Shown here in pieces: positions 7,744 to 17,333 of a DNA stretch of 64,000 bases (its first letter is position 1; each line of letters opens with the position of its first letter). The position numbers and the translations under genes are program-made. The notes under the pieces were generated by a model that saw only the letters and a program-made list of their open reading frames with translations, ran no database searches and was not told the DNA's origin. Source of the DNA: Candidatus Crickella caballi (lineage in GTDB: Bacteria > Bacillota > Clostridia > Peptostreptococcales > Anaerovoracaceae); contig JAGHUV010000014.1 in assembly GCA_018064665.1 (NCBI GenBank), positions 1 through 64,000 on the forward strand, read 5' to 3'.

Positions 7744-8739
7744 ATGAAAGAATTAAGAGTAAATATCCCGGAATACGTTAACATTCAGGCTCTTTTCGGA
7801 AACTATGATGCCAATGTCAGAGCTGTTGAGAAAATCACAGGAACCACTATGGTCATGAGAGATGATGCTTTGATTATAAGAGGTGAGGATCCTGAGCTTG
7901 CAGCACGCATCGTTGCAAGACTGATTGAAGCTTTGAACATAGAGCCTGATCTTGATGCACAGCGTCTCAATTATATTATTGAGATGGAGGTGGGCGGTCA
8001 GGAATTTGACGAGCAGAAGACTGTAAAGGATGTAATATGCTATACACACGCAGGACGTCCGCTTAAGCCAAAGACCAAAGGTCAGAAGGAGTACGTGGAT
8101 AAGATCAGGCGTTCCGACATGGTATTCGGTATCGGTCCGGCCGGAACAGGAAAAACTTATCTTGCGTGCGCTATGGCAATAAACGCATATAAGAACAAGG
8201 AAGTTGAAAGAATTATTCTGACCAGACCTGCTGTAGAAGCGGGAGAACGTCTGGGCTTCCTTCCGGGAGACATGCAGGAGAAGGTGGACCCGTATCTCAG
8301 ACCACTTTACGATGCACTTTACGATGTTCTCGGACCGGAGGCGGCAATGAAGCTTCGTGAGAAGGGCGTGATAGAGGTAGTACCGCTTGCTTACATGAGA
8401 GGACGCACCCTGGACAATTCTTTCATTATTCTGGACGAGGCCCAGAACACAACCAGAGAACAGATGAAGATGTTCCTGACCCGTATGGGCTTTAACTCCA
8501 AAGTCGTTGTAACAGGAGATGTCACACAGATAGACCTTCCGTCTGGAACCCAATCCGGATTAAGAGATGCGAGCAGGGTTCTTAAAGATGTGGAAGGAAT
8601 AGAATTCAGCTATTTTACAGAAATCGATGTTGTCAGACACGAGCTTGTCAAGAGAATCATCAAGGCGTATGAGCTCTTCGACAACAGAAACAGGGCGAGA
8701 ACAAGCAACATCAAGGGAGATAAGGTGGGAAGCCGATGA
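7744..8739 (+). CDS. phoH: PhoH-family ATPase
   Basis: A 331-residue PhoH-like protein, a cytoplasmic nucleoside triphosphatase thought to act on RNA. A KH-like N-terminal part is followed by a Walker A motif GPAGTGKTYL (about 137-146), and the Walker B is IILDEAQN. The SD GGAG is 4 bp before ATG. It overlaps ybeY by 4 bp (ATGA), indicating translational coupling, and starts the phoH-ybeY-era-recO group. Confidence 0.95.
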   Translation: MKELRVNIPEYVNIQALFGNYDANVRAVEKITGTTMVMRDDALIIRGEDPELAARIVARLIEALNIEPDLDAQRLNYIIEMEVGGQEFDEQKTVKDVICYTHAGRPLKPKTKGQKEYVDKIRRSDMVFGIGPAGTGKTYLACAMAINAYKNKEVERIILTRPAVEAGERLGFLPGDMQEKVDPYLRPLYDALYDVLGPEAAMKLREKGVIEVVPLAYMRGRTLDNSFIILDEAQNTTREQMKMFLTRMGFNSKVVVTGDVTQIDLPSGTQSGLRDASRVLKDVEGIEFSYFTEIDVVRHELVKRIIKAYELFDNRNRARTSNIKGDKVGSR

Positions 8740-9254
8740 TTATATATGTAAGTGATGATGATAAAAGACTGAGTGAGGATACGCTGCAGATCATGCAGCA
8801 GGCTGCTGAGCTGGCACTTGATTCGGAATTCGAGAAAACCTTCACGGATTGTAATGTAAAAGCGAGTGACCTCCCGCTTGAACTCAGTGTTACGATCGTC
8901 GGTTATGAGGAAATCAGAGAGCTTAACAGAGACTATCGAGGGATGGACAAAGTAACTGATGTTCTCTCTTTCCCGCAGTTTGCTGACAAGGAAGAGCTTG
9001 CAGATGAACTGACTGAATTTGCAATTAACGATGAGACGGTTATGCTCGGAGATGTAGTTATCTGCTACGACAGAGCTCTTGAGCAGGCTGAGGAGTATGA
9101 CACAGGCATTAAGAGAGAGCTTATTTATCTTTTCGTGCACAGCATTTTCCATCTGCTTGGATACGATCATGAATCCGAAGATGAGAAGTCAGAAATGAGA
9201 GCCGGAGAAGAATATGTTATGGACGGTATAGGAATTCCAAAGAGGGTAGATTAG
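8736..9254 (+). CDS. ybeY: Endoribonuclease YbeY (rRNA maturation)
   Basis: A 172-residue metal-dependent RNase needed for 16S rRNA 3'-end processing and ribosome quality control. The zinc motif H-x3-H-x5-H is seen in HSIFHLLGYDHE (about 132-143). TDVLSFP is the other family signature. It starts within the end of phoH and is separated from era by 1 bp. Confidence 0.96.
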   Translation: MIIYVSDDDKRLSEDTLQIMQQAAELALDSEFEKTFTDCNVKASDLPLELSVTIVGYEEIRELNRDYRGMDKVTDVLSFPQFADKEELADELTEFAINDETVMLGDVVICYDRALEQAEEYDTGIKRELIYLFVHSIFHLLGYDHESEDEKSEMRAGEEYVMDGIGIPKRVD

Positions 9255-9255
9255 T

Positions 9256-10155
9256 ATGAAATCAGGATTTATTGGTATTATAGGCAGACCTAATGTGGGT
9301 AAATCAACTCTGTTGAATGCAATTCTCGGAGAGAAGATCGCCATTACATCGAGCAAGCCACAGACGACACTTAACAGAATAACAGGTATATATACCGATC
9401 TTGATTATGATAATGGTGATGGTCTGCAGATCGTTTTTCTGGACACACCGGGAATACATAAGCCGCATAACAAGCTCGGCAGTGCCATAAATGAAACTGC
9501 AATCAATACATACAAGGGCGTTGATGTAATTGTTCTGATGGTCGACGGAACCAAAGAGTTCGGTGTTGGAGACAGCAAACTGATCGACATGCTTAAGACA
9601 TCAGAAGCTCCTAAGATTCTTGCAATCAATAAGATGGATCTGATGGGCCCGGAGGAGTACCTCAGACTTTACAATGAATATGAAGCAATGGGACTTTTCG
9701 ACGACATATACGGCGTTTCCGCACTTAAAGGAGACAATGTTGATATGCTCATAGATAAGCTGGCTTCATATATGCAGGAAGGACCGATGTATTATCCTGA
9801 GGATCAGGCAACAGATCACCCTGAACGCTTTATCGTAAGCGAGATTATAAGAGAGAAACTGCTCAACTATCTTAATGACGAGGTGCCTCACGGCGTTGCG
9901 GTTGAGATAGAATCCTTTGAGGAGCATGACAATATCACGGATATAGGTGCGGTCATATACTGTGAGCGCAAATCCCACAAGTCGATTATTATCGGCAAAG
10001 GCGGAAACAAGTTAAAGGGCGTAGGAAAGGCGGCGAGACTGGAGATCGAGGATCTGCTCGGAACCAAAGTCTTCCTGTCGCTGTGGGTCAAGGTTAAAGA
10101 AAACTGGAGAGATTCAGATCGCGTGATCCGCAATTGGGGCTATAAAGACGAATAA
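9256..10155 (+). CDS. era: GTPase Era
   Basis: A 299-residue Era GTPase that helps assemble the 30S subunit. G1 is GRPNVGKSTLLN, G3 is DTPG, G4 is NKMD, and G5-like SALKGDN. The C-terminal KH domain has IIIGKGGNKLKGVG. Normal length. Stop and recO start share one base (TAATG). Confidence 0.98.
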   Translation: MKSGFIGIIGRPNVGKSTLLNAILGEKIAITSSKPQTTLNRITGIYTDLDYDNGDGLQIVFLDTPGIHKPHNKLGSAINETAINTYKGVDVIVLMVDGTKEFGVGDSKLIDMLKTSEAPKILAINKMDLMGPEEYLRLYNEYEAMGLFDDIYGVSALKGDNVDMLIDKLASYMQEGPMYYPEDQATDHPERFIVSEIIREKLLNYLNDEVPHGVAVEIESFEEHDNITDIGAVIYCERKSHKSIIIGKGGNKLKGVGKAARLEIEDLLGTKVFLSLWVKVKENWRDSDRVIRNWGYKDE

Positions 10156-10934
10156 TGTTAGTAAGTACAGACGGAATTGTATTAAAACAGCATAAAATCG
10201 CCAACAACAGACGCATGATAACCGTGTTCACAAGGAACTACGGCAAGATAAGCGCAGGTACGTCCATCAACGAGAAGAGCAAAAGCAAGTCGGCTTTGGC
10301 CCTGCGGCCTTTTACGTATTCGGAATATGATATCTTCAAGAGCCGAAATTCGTTCAGTATCAATAATGCGTCAGTCAGAAGGAGCTACTACTCAATAGGC
10401 GAGGACCTCGACAGATTTCTTATAGCATCCAAGCTGCTTGAATATCTGGATAAGATTCTTGAAGAGGGACAGCCGCAACCGAAGTTCTTCGATATGACTA
10501 TTGAATTTTTCGATGCGATAACCGAAGCGAAGTCGAATTTCGAGACTCTTCTGTATGCTTTTATCGTTAAAACCCTGAGAGTACAGGGCATAATGCCGGA
10601 GCTTGAATGCTGCATTGACTGCGGCAAGGAAGTCAGAGATTTCGGCTATATGACGGATAACGGCAGAAAAGCATATTCATTTTCTGTAAGCTCGGGAGGC
10701 GTGATATGCGAGGATTGTGCCGAGAAGGAGAAAACAAGCGGCAATTCGTTGATTTTTAAGCCGCAATTCGATATAATTTCTATGATTTTGTATTTTACGG
10801 AACAGCCTCTCGCAAGGTTTGGAAAAGTAACCTTAAAACCGGAGGTTTCGGACCAGGTTAAGAAGATTATAGGCGAGTACATTGACCGCTATATGGGCGT
10901 TGATGTGCTCTTGAACGATATTCAATGGAGGTAA
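10155..10934 (+). CDS. recO: DNA repair protein RecO
   Basis: A 259-residue RecO with an N-terminal OB fold (about 1-80) and a helical C-terminal domain. A zinc site is likely: CCIDCGK (about 153-159) plus CEDC (about 184-187). RecO with RecR loads RecA on SSB-coated DNA. It is coupled to era by one shared base; the next gene starts 4 bp later with a GGAGG that lies inside the recO end. Confidence 0.93.
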   Translation: MLVSTDGIVLKQHKIANNRRMITVFTRNYGKISAGTSINEKSKSKSALALRPFTYSEYDIFKSRNSFSINNASVRRSYYSIGEDLDRFLIASKLLEYLDKILEEGQPQPKFFDMTIEFFDAITEAKSNFETLLYAFIVKTLRVQGIMPELECCIDCGKEVRDFGYMTDNGRKAYSFSVSSGGVICEDCAEKEKTSGNSLIFKPQFDIISMILYFTEQPLARFGKVTLKPEVSDQVKKIIGEYIDRYMGVDVLLNDIQWR

Positions 10935-10938
10935 GCGC

Positions 10939-11559
10939 ATGGAAATCAATCTTGAGAAAATCGAACTGGTTAAAGAGAGAACCGGAGCAAGCTATTCAGA
11001 TGCCAAGGAAGCTCTTGAACACTGTGAAGGCAGCGTGGTTGATGCCATCATCGAACTCGAGCAGAAGGCAGACATGGAATTCAACGCTGTTGACGGTCCA
11101 AGCCTAAAGGACAGCCCTGTTTTCCAGAAGATGAAGACAATCGTTGATAAGGGAAACATCACCAGAATCGTTGTCAGAAAGAATGGCAAGAATTATGTTA
11201 ATTTCCCTGTAACAGTAGGTGTTGCAGGCGCGATTCTTGTTCCTTGGGTAGTTATTATCGGTGTTGTAGCAGCACTTGGATATCAGTGCGATATCGAGTT
11301 CATCGATGGAGATGGACAGGTAATCGACATCAACGGCAAGGTAAAGGGCGCTGTTGATAAGGCAAGCGAGAATGAGAAAGTAGATTCTATCCTGAAGGCA
11401 GGAGAGAAAATGATCGATAAAGGAAAGGAAAAGTGGGAAGACTTCAATAAGGAAGGCGGCACCATGGATCAGGCAATCGATCAGCTTGAGGAACTTGGTG
11501 GAAAGGCCAAGAAGAAAACTCAGAAATTCCTTGATGAAATCATCAAGAAATTAGATTAA
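10939..11559 (+). CDS. DUF4342-like protein with UBA/TS-N-like N-terminus
   Basis: A 206-residue protein. Residues 1-45 ([19 protein letters not shown] onward) look like the UBA/TS-N helical domain. The middle (about 85-120) has one hydrophobic segment, [20 protein letters not shown], flanked by a DUF4342-like region. The C-terminus is a charged, Lys-rich helical tail. The function is not known. It sits in the recO-glyQS interval in the same direction. Confidence 0.7.
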   Translation: MEINLEKIELVKERTGASYSDAKEALEHCEGSVVDAIIELEQKADMEFNAVDGPSLKDSPVFQKMKTIVDKGNITRIVVRKNGKNYVNFPVTVGVAGAILVPWVVIIGVVAALGYQCDIEFIDGDGQVIDINGKVKGAVDKASENEKVDSILKAGEKMIDKGKEKWEDFNKEGGTMDQAIDQLEELGGKAKKKTQKFLDEIIKKLD

Positions 11560-11603
11560 TAAATTTTTTCTGCATCAGCCAGGTGCAGCGGAAGGGGGAA
11601 AAT

Positions 11604-13034
11604 ATGGCAATTGACAAGACAGGAATACCGCAGGTCGATAGAGCCGTTACAATGGAAAAGCTTATTGCTCTGTGCAAGAACAGAGGATACATTTTTCCGG
11701 GCTCAGAGATTTACGGAGGACTTGCCAACACATGGGACTTCGGTCCTCTGGGAGTAGAGTTTAAGAACAACATCAAAGATGCATGGAGAAGGAAATTCGT
11801 ACAGGAGTCCAGATACAATGTCGGACTTGATGCTGCGATTCTGATGAATCCTCAGACATGGGTCGCATCAGGACACGTAGGCGGTTTCTCGGATCCACTG
11901 CTCGACTGCAAGTCTTGTAAGACAAGATACAGAGCTGACAAGCTTATCGAAGATTATCTTGCTGCAAACGGCATCGAGGAAATCGTTGATGGCTGGTCTA
12001 ATGAAAAGATGGAAAACTTCATCGAAGAGAAGGGCATTGAGTGTCCTGAATGCGGCAAGAAGGATTTCACCAAGATCAGACAGTTCAATCTCATGTTCAA
12101 GACTTTCCAGGGAGTAACCGAGGATACCAAGTCTGAAATCTATATGAGACCTGAAACTGCACAGGGAATTTTTGTAAACTTCAAGAGCGTTCAGAGAACA
12201 GCGCGCAAGAAGATTCCTTTCGGAATTGCACAGGTTGGAAAGTCATTCCGTAATGAGATTACACCGGGCAATTTCATCTTCAGAGTAAGAGAATTCGAAC
12301 AGATGGAGCTTGAGTTCTTCTGCAAGCCGGGTACAGAGCTTGACTGGTTCGCATACTGGAAGGATTACTGCACAAGTTTCCTCAAGAATCTCGGACTCAG
12401 AGAGGAATTTACAAGACTCAGAGATCACAGTCAGGAAGAGCTGTCGCACTACAGCAATGCAACTTCCGATATCGAGTATCTGTTCCCGTTCGGATGGGGC
12501 GAACTCTGGGGCATTGCTTCAAGAACAGACTTTGACCTGACAGCTCACCAGAATCACTCCGGAGAGGATATGAGCTATCTGGATCCTGAAACTAACGAAA
12601 GATATGTTCCGTACTGCATAGAGCCTTCTGTAGGTGTTGAGAGACTGGTACTTGCATTCCTCACTGACGCTTATGACGAAGAAGTTCTTACAGACGGCAA
12701 GGGTAAGGAAGATGTTCGTACAGTATTGAGACTGCATCCTGCACTTGCACCATTCAAGGCAGCTGTTCTGCCTCTTAGCAAGAAGCTCGAAGACGTAGCT
12801 CTGCCAATTTACGAAGAGCTTAGCAAGTACTTCATGGTTGAGTACGACGCAAGCGGTTCAATAGGCAAGAGATACAGAAGAGAGGATGAGATCGGAACGC
12901 CGTTCAGCATCTGCGTGGATTTTGAAACGGCTGAAGATAATTCTGTTACTATTCGTGACAGAGATACTATGGAGCAGGTTAGATTACCTGTTTCAGAGAT
13001 AAAGGACTATATAGAACAGAGATTAAAATTCTAG
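11604..13034 (+). CDS. glyQS: Glycyl-tRNA synthetase, single-chain class II
   Basis: A 476-residue alpha2-type glycyl-tRNA synthetase, the form found in archaea, eukaryotes and many Bacillota, not the alpha2beta2 form. Class II motifs are visible: [20 protein letters not shown] region (motif 2) and [13 protein letters not shown] (motif 3). An inserted Cys-rich element, CKSCKTRY with CPECGK, probably binds zinc. ATG 11604 has AAGGGGGAAAAT upstream and is preferred to the GTG at 11583. The 44-bp leader is too short for a T-box. Confidence 0.96.
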   Translation: MAIDKTGIPQVDRAVTMEKLIALCKNRGYIFPGSEIYGGLANTWDFGPLGVEFKNNIKDAWRRKFVQESRYNVGLDAAILMNPQTWVASGHVGGFSDPLLDCKSCKTRYRADKLIEDYLAANGIEEIVDGWSNEKMENFIEEKGIECPECGKKDFTKIRQFNLMFKTFQGVTEDTKSEIYMRPETAQGIFVNFKSVQRTARKKIPFGIAQVGKSFRNEITPGNFIFRVREFEQMELEFFCKPGTELDWFAYWKDYCTSFLKNLGLREEFTRLRDHSQEELSHYSNATSDIEYLFPFGWGELWGIASRTDFDLTAHQNHSGEDMSYLDPETNERYVPYCIEPSVGVERLVLAFLTDAYDEEVLTDGKGKEDVRTVLRLHPALAPFKAAVLPLSKKLEDVALPIYEELSKYFMVEYDASGSIGKRYRREDEIGTPFSICVDFETAEDNSVTIRDRDTMEQVRLPVSEIKDYIEQRLKF

Positions 13035-13078
13035 ACACTAAAAAGAGCAAGAGCTCTTAAGAAAAAAGGAGAGAAAAA

Positions 13079-15700
13079 ATGGCTAAATATGTTTATTCCT
13101 TCAATGAAGGAACCAAGGACATGAGAGAGCTTCTCGGCGGAAAGGGTGCAAACCTTGCTGAGATGACCAACATCGGACTTCCTGTTCCATTCGGCTTCAC
13201 TATCACAACAGATGTATGCAGAAAATACATCGCTGACGGCGGAGTGCTTGAACAGGCTATCATCGACGAAGTTTGGGAACACGTTGCTGAGCTTGAGGAA
13301 GTAATGGGAAAGAAGTTCGGAGACAATGACAATCCGCTGCTTGTTTCTGTCAGATCCGGAGCACCTATTTCCATGCCTGGTATGATGGACACTATCCTGA
13401 ACCTCGGACTGAACGACATCGCTGTTGAGGGTCTGGCTAAGAAGACTAACAACGAAAGATTCGCATACGACAGCTACAGAAGATTCATCCAGATGTTCGG
13501 AGATGTTGTACTCGAGATCAAGAAGTCAAACTTTGACGAAGTATTTGACGGTCAGAAGAAGAAAGCCGGCGTTGAGTTCGACGTTGATCTGACTACAGAT
13601 GACCTCAAAGAGGTAATCAAGGGATATAAGGAAGTTGTAAAGAAAGCACTCGGAAGAGAGTTCCCACAGGAGCCAAAGGATCAGCTGCTTGAGGCTATCA
13701 AGGCTGTATTCAGATCATGGAACAATGAGAGAGCTATTCTCTACAGAGCAATGAATAATATTTCCGCATCACTCGGTACTGCTGTAAATGTACAGTCAAT
13801 GGTATTCGGAAACAGCGGAAACAACTCCGGTACAGGCGTAGCATTCACACGTAACCCTGCAAACGGCGAGAACAAGCTCTTTGGTGAGTTCCTCGTAAAT
13901 GCACAGGGAGAGGACGTAGTAGCAGGTATCAGAACACCACAGCCTATTTCAGAGATGGCAGACGCATTCCCTGAAGTATATGCACAGTTCGCTAAGGTTG
14001 CTGAGACTCTTGAGAAGCACTACAAGGATATGCAGGACATGGAGTTCACAGTTGAAGACAGAAAGCTTTTCATGCTCCAGACTCGTAACGGCAAGAGAAC
14101 TGCAGCTGCAGCTGTAAAGATCGCCGTAGATATGGTTAACGAGGGACTGATCGATAAGGATACTGCTGTAATGAGAGTAGCTCCTGAACAGATCAACCAG
14201 CTGCTTCACCCTACATTTGACGAGGAAGAGCTCAAGAAGGCAACAGCTGTTGCCAAGGGACTTCCGGCTTCACCAGGAGCTGCAACAGGACAGATTTTCT
14301 TCAGCGCAGAAGATGCAGCTGCTGCAGTAGCAGACGGCAAGAAGGCTATTCTGGTTAGAAAAGAGACTTCACCTGAGGACCTCGCAGGAATGGTTGCTGC
14401 AGAGGGAATCCTTACAGCACTCGGCGGAATGACTTCCCACGCTGCAGTAGTAGCAAGAGGAATGGGTAAGTGCTGCGTATCCGGATGCAAGGAAATCGTA
14501 GTTGACGAGGCTGCTAAGACTATGACAGTAGCCGGCAAGGTATACAAAGAGGGAGACAGCATTTCCCTTAATGGTACAGACGGAAGCGTTTATACAGAGT
14601 CCATCAAGACTGTAGCTCCAGAGCTCTCCGGAGACTTCGGAACAATTATGCAGTGGGCTGACGAAGCAAGAACTCTTAAGGTAAGAACTAACGCTGATAA
14701 CCCAAGAGATGCTGCACAGGCAGTAGCATTCGGAGCTGAGGGTATCGGACTTTGCAGAACTGAGCACATGTTCTTCGAAGATGAGAGAATTCCTAAGATC
14801 AGAAGAATGATTCTTGCTGAATCCGTTGAAGAGAGAAAGGTTGCTCTTGATGAGCTTCTCCCATATCAGAAGGAAGACTTCAAGGGAATCTACAAGGCAA
14901 TGGGTGAGAGACCTGTTACTATCAGACTCTTAGACCCACCTCTTCACGAGTTCCTTCCTAAGACAGACGAGGATATTAAGCAGCTTTCAGAGCAGTTCAA
15001 TATTCCTTATGAGACAATCGTAAATAAGACTCTCGAACTCCACGAGTTCAACCCAATGCTGGGACACAGAGGTTGCAGACTTGCTGTTACATATCCTGAG
15101 ATCGCTGAGATGCAGACAACTGCAATTATCTCCGCAGCACTCGAGGTACGCAAGGAAGACGGACTCGACATCGTTCCTGAAATCATGGTTCCACTGGTAG
15201 GACATGTTAATGAGCTCAAGTTCGTTAAGAAGACAATCGTAGAAGTTGCTGATAAGCTCATCGCTGAGGCAGGCGTGGATATGAAGTACATGGTAGGTAC
15301 TATGATCGAGATTCCAAGAGCTGCTCTTACAGCTGATGAAATCGCTGAGGAAGCTGAGTTCTTCTCATTCGGAACTAACGACCTTACTCAGATGGGATTC
15401 GGATTCTCAAGAGACGATACAGGCGCTATTATCAAGGAGTACGTTGCTAAGGGAATTCTTCCTTCAGATCCGTTCCAGTCACTCGACCAGTCCGGAATCG
15501 GCAAGCTGGTTAAGATGGCAGTAGAAGGCGGAAAGAAGACAAGAGCTAACATCAAGCTCGGAATCTGCGGAGAGCACGGTGGAGACCCTGCTTCTGTAGA
15601 ATTCTGCCACAAGGTAGGCCTGAACTATGTTTCATGCTCACCATTCAGAGTTCCTATCGCAAGACTGGCAGCAGCACAGGCAGCTATCAGCGAGAAGTAA
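13079..15700 (+). CDS. ppdK: Pyruvate, phosphate dikinase
   Basis: An 873-residue enzyme that interconverts PEP, AMP and PPi with pyruvate, ATP and Pi. The N-terminal ATP-grasp-like domain is followed by the phosphohistidine domain with GGMTSHAAVVARGMGK (about 463-478; the His is catalytic). The C-terminal TIM barrel has the CGEHGGDP cysteine motif. Length is typical. Lying 44 bp after glyQS, it may be cotranscribed. In fermentative Clostridia it serves PPi-linked glycolysis or gluconeogenesis. A terminator follows. Confidence 0.98.
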   Translation: MAKYVYSFNEGTKDMRELLGGKGANLAEMTNIGLPVPFGFTITTDVCRKYIADGGVLEQAIIDEVWEHVAELEEVMGKKFGDNDNPLLVSVRSGAPISMPGMMDTILNLGLNDIAVEGLAKKTNNERFAYDSYRRFIQMFGDVVLEIKKSNFDEVFDGQKKKAGVEFDVDLTTDDLKEVIKGYKEVVKKALGREFPQEPKDQLLEAIKAVFRSWNNERAILYRAMNNISASLGTAVNVQSMVFGNSGNNSGTGVAFTRNPANGENKLFGEFLVNAQGEDVVAGIRTPQPISEMADAFPEVYAQFAKVAETLEKHYKDMQDMEFTVEDRKLFMLQTRNGKRTAAAAVKIAVDMVNEGLIDKDTAVMRVAPEQINQLLHPTFDEEELKKATAVAKGLPASPGAATGQIFFSAEDAAAAVADGKKAILVRKETSPEDLAGMVAAEGILTALGGMTSHAAVVARGMGKCCVSGCKEIVVDEAAKTMTVAGKVYKEGDSISLNGTDGSVYTESIKTVAPELSGDFGTIMQWADEARTLKVRTNADNPRDAAQAVAFGAEGIGLCRTEHMFFEDERIPKIRRMILAESVEERKVALDELLPYQKEDFKGIYKAMGERPVTIRLLDPPLHEFLPKTDEDIKQLSEQFNIPYETIVNKTLELHEFNPMLGHRGCRLAVTYPEIAEMQTTAIISAALEVRKEDGLDIVPEIMVPLVGHVNELKFVKKTIVEVADKLIAEAGVDMKYMVGTMIEIPRAALTADEIAEEAEFFSFGTNDLTQMGFGFSRDDTGAIIKEYVAKGILPSDPFQSLDQSGIGKLVKMAVEGGKKTRANIKLGICGEHGGDPASVEFCHKVGLNYVSCSPFRVPIARLAAAQAAISEK

Positions 15701-15737
15701 TAATCAAAGCATTTAGGTCTTCGATAAATAACTTAAA

Positions 15738-15772
15738 AAAATCACTCTGCGAGAATTCGCAGGGTGATTTTT
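15738..15772 (+). terminator. Rho-independent terminator after ppdK
   Basis: AATCACtCTGCGA pairs with TCGCAGgGTGATT around an AT centre, followed by TTTTT; A-tract on the 5' side means it could also stop - strand transcripts. Confidence 0.85.
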
Positions 15773-16061
15773 ATAGTCGCATTTGTGAGTCTGTTTTCGA
15801 GATTTTGAGAAATTTTGTCACAAAATCAATGAATTTTGACACAAGGGATTGCAGAGTTGCGATATTTCATTATGATTCTACACACAGGGAAGGCACAAGG
15901 GGTGCTTCTTGAATGGGAGGCAGATCCGCAAATCATTACAGTTGTCAGATAGATTGTCCGACCGATGAAACTCTTTGCTGACGGAGCAGCTTTCCATATT
16001 CCCTGACAATTCATACTCCTTAAATGATGGCTCGCATAGTCAGCGTGCGGCCGTAAAGTAA
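15773..16061. other. Intergenic stretch with no recognised gene
   Basis: Between the two terminators I find no gene with a credible SD or recognised domain. The longest - strand frame is 62 codons (15826-16014), Ser/Ile-rich and unlike any family I know; it may be a remnant or chance. A weak hairpin pairs GATTTTG with CAAAATC near 15801-15827. I did not recognise SRP, 6S, tmRNA or RNase P features. Confidence 0.4.
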
Positions 16062-16090
16062 AGCACTGAGGTGTCGGACACCTCAGTGCT
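16062..16090. terminator. Strong, probably bidirectional terminator
   Basis: AGCACTGAGGTGTC (16062-16075) is perfectly complementary to GACACCTCAGTGCT (16077-16090) with a one-base centre (effectively a tight loop). GTTTTGTG follows on +, and TTTACTTTACG on -. It would end the - strand S66 gene and any + strand read-through. Confidence 0.8.
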
Positions 16091-16134
16091 GTTTTGTGTA
16101 AGTTTTAATTATTCTGTTTCTACGATTCTGCAAA

Positions 16135-17130
16135 CTATTTAAGGAGCATCTCGAGCTCGGCTTTTCCGTTCTGCAGCTTGAGCTTACCGATTGCACCGTT
16201 GATTATTGTCATTGCCGGCTTGGTGTGACCTATGTCAGCACCCCATATGAAAGGTATGTCGGACAAAGCGCGTTTGGCAAGCTCGATATATTCTTCATCT
16301 GCTGCACCGTGCGGAAGCATTATGCGCCCCAGTATAACCGCTTTGGCATTGTTAAAGTATCCGGCAAGCTTCATCTTAATAAGGAAAAGATAAAGATCGA
16401 AAGGACTCATTTCAAAGGTATCGAAGTACCACAGGAATCCGTCTTCGGCGTATCTTTCGACGAAGGATTCTGTATCCTCATAAGGTGTTCCGACAAGAGC
16501 ATTTATGACATCACTGCAGCCTCCGATCAGTCTTCCGCTAAACTCGCAGGCATCCCTGCAAAGTCCGGAAGGGAGATAGAGGTCCCAGCTTACTTCAGTA
16601 TCCATACAAACACTTTCAAAATTACGTCCGGAGTCCCACAAATCGAATGAATGCTGAGTCACTACGTCTCCGCTCAATATCTTTAATGCATTCTGCTGAT
16701 ACTCGTGAAGCGGCCTCCAGTCAAACGAACCTGCATTAAATCCGTATATAGTGGCAATATCCAGCCTGGTTGTCATGTAGTAGGAGATGTTTGTAGGGTC
16801 GGAATATCCTGCAAACCACTTCGGATTATCGAGCAGAAGCTTCTCATCTATATAAGGAAGCATTTCAATATTGTATTCTCCGCCTGTTGCGGCACATACA
16901 GCTTTGACATCAGGATCGGCAAAGAGGGCATTAAACTCTCTGCCTCTTGTTTCTGCAGATGCAGATGGGTTATCGTCGGATCTTACTTCAGCTGTTTCCC
17001 TGATTGCAAATCCCATGGACCTGATTGAATCCTCCGACAAGTCAAAGGAATCCGCCTTATAGCCTATGCCTGCACTTGGTGCGCATATACCGATTATCTC
17101 ACCTTTGGATGGAAATTTAGGATAGAACAT
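16135..17130 (-). CDS. S66 family (LD-carboxypeptidase/MccF-like) homologue
   Basis: A 331-residue protein with the S66 fold. Typical parts: GEIIGICAPSAG near the N-terminus, NPKWFAGYSDPTN, LIGGCSDVINALVGTPYED, and DIGHTKPAMTIINGAIGKL with the catalytic-type His. The nucleophile elbow reads ATGGEYNIEMLPYID: where LdcA/MccF have a Ser (GGxxS), this has Asn, so classic serine-peptidase activity is doubtful. The start MFYPKFPS is chosen because GGGAGG lies 6 bp upstream; the longer frame to 17151 has none. A -10-like TATAAT on the minus strand is at 17163-17168. Confidence 0.85.
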   Translation of the reverse strand: MFYPKFPSKGEIIGICAPSAGIGYKADSFDLSEDSIRSMGFAIRETAEVRSDDNPSASAETRGREFNALFADPDVKAVCAATGGEYNIEMLPYIDEKLLLDNPKWFAGYSDPTNISYYMTTRLDIATIYGFNAGSFDWRPLHEYQQNALKILSGDVVTQHSFDLWDSGRNFESVCMDTEVSWDLYLPSGLCRDACEFSGRLIGGCSDVINALVGTPYEDTESFVERYAEDGFLWYFDTFEMSPFDLYLFLIKMKLAGYFNNAKAVILGRIMLPHGAADEEYIELAKRALSDIPFIWGADIGHTKPAMTIINGAIGKLKLQNGKAELEMLLK

Positions 17131-17230
17131 TTTTGCCTCCCTGATTTTCATTTTGCGTGTTTATTATACATCATTATGAATCGGGTAAGCCATATATGAA
17201 AATAATGATTATCTACAGAAGAAGGATGGA

Positions 17231-17275
17231 TTGTTATTTTATTAACATTGCAAATATAGAAACATGAGTTATAAT
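17231..17275 (+). promoter_or_regulatory. hyd promoter with Rex-like operator
   Basis: TTGTTATTTTATTAACAT (17231-17248) matches 12 of 14 defined positions of the clostridial Rex site TTGTTAANNNNTTAACAA. It abuts the promoter -35 TTGCAA (17248-17253), which has a 16-bp spacer to -10 TATAAT (17270-17275). Rex senses NADH/NAD ratio, so NADH would relieve repression of the hydrogenase; the rex gene is not in the window. Confidence 0.65.
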
Positions 17276-17333
17276 ATGATTGAAGTAAAGTTATTTCCAA
17301 TTTTATAATAATTACACTAGGAGGCATGAGCAG

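Noticed and set aside
11559..11604. T-box leader of glyQS
   Set aside because: Only 44 bp separate it from the previous gene; no room for specifier loop and T-box.
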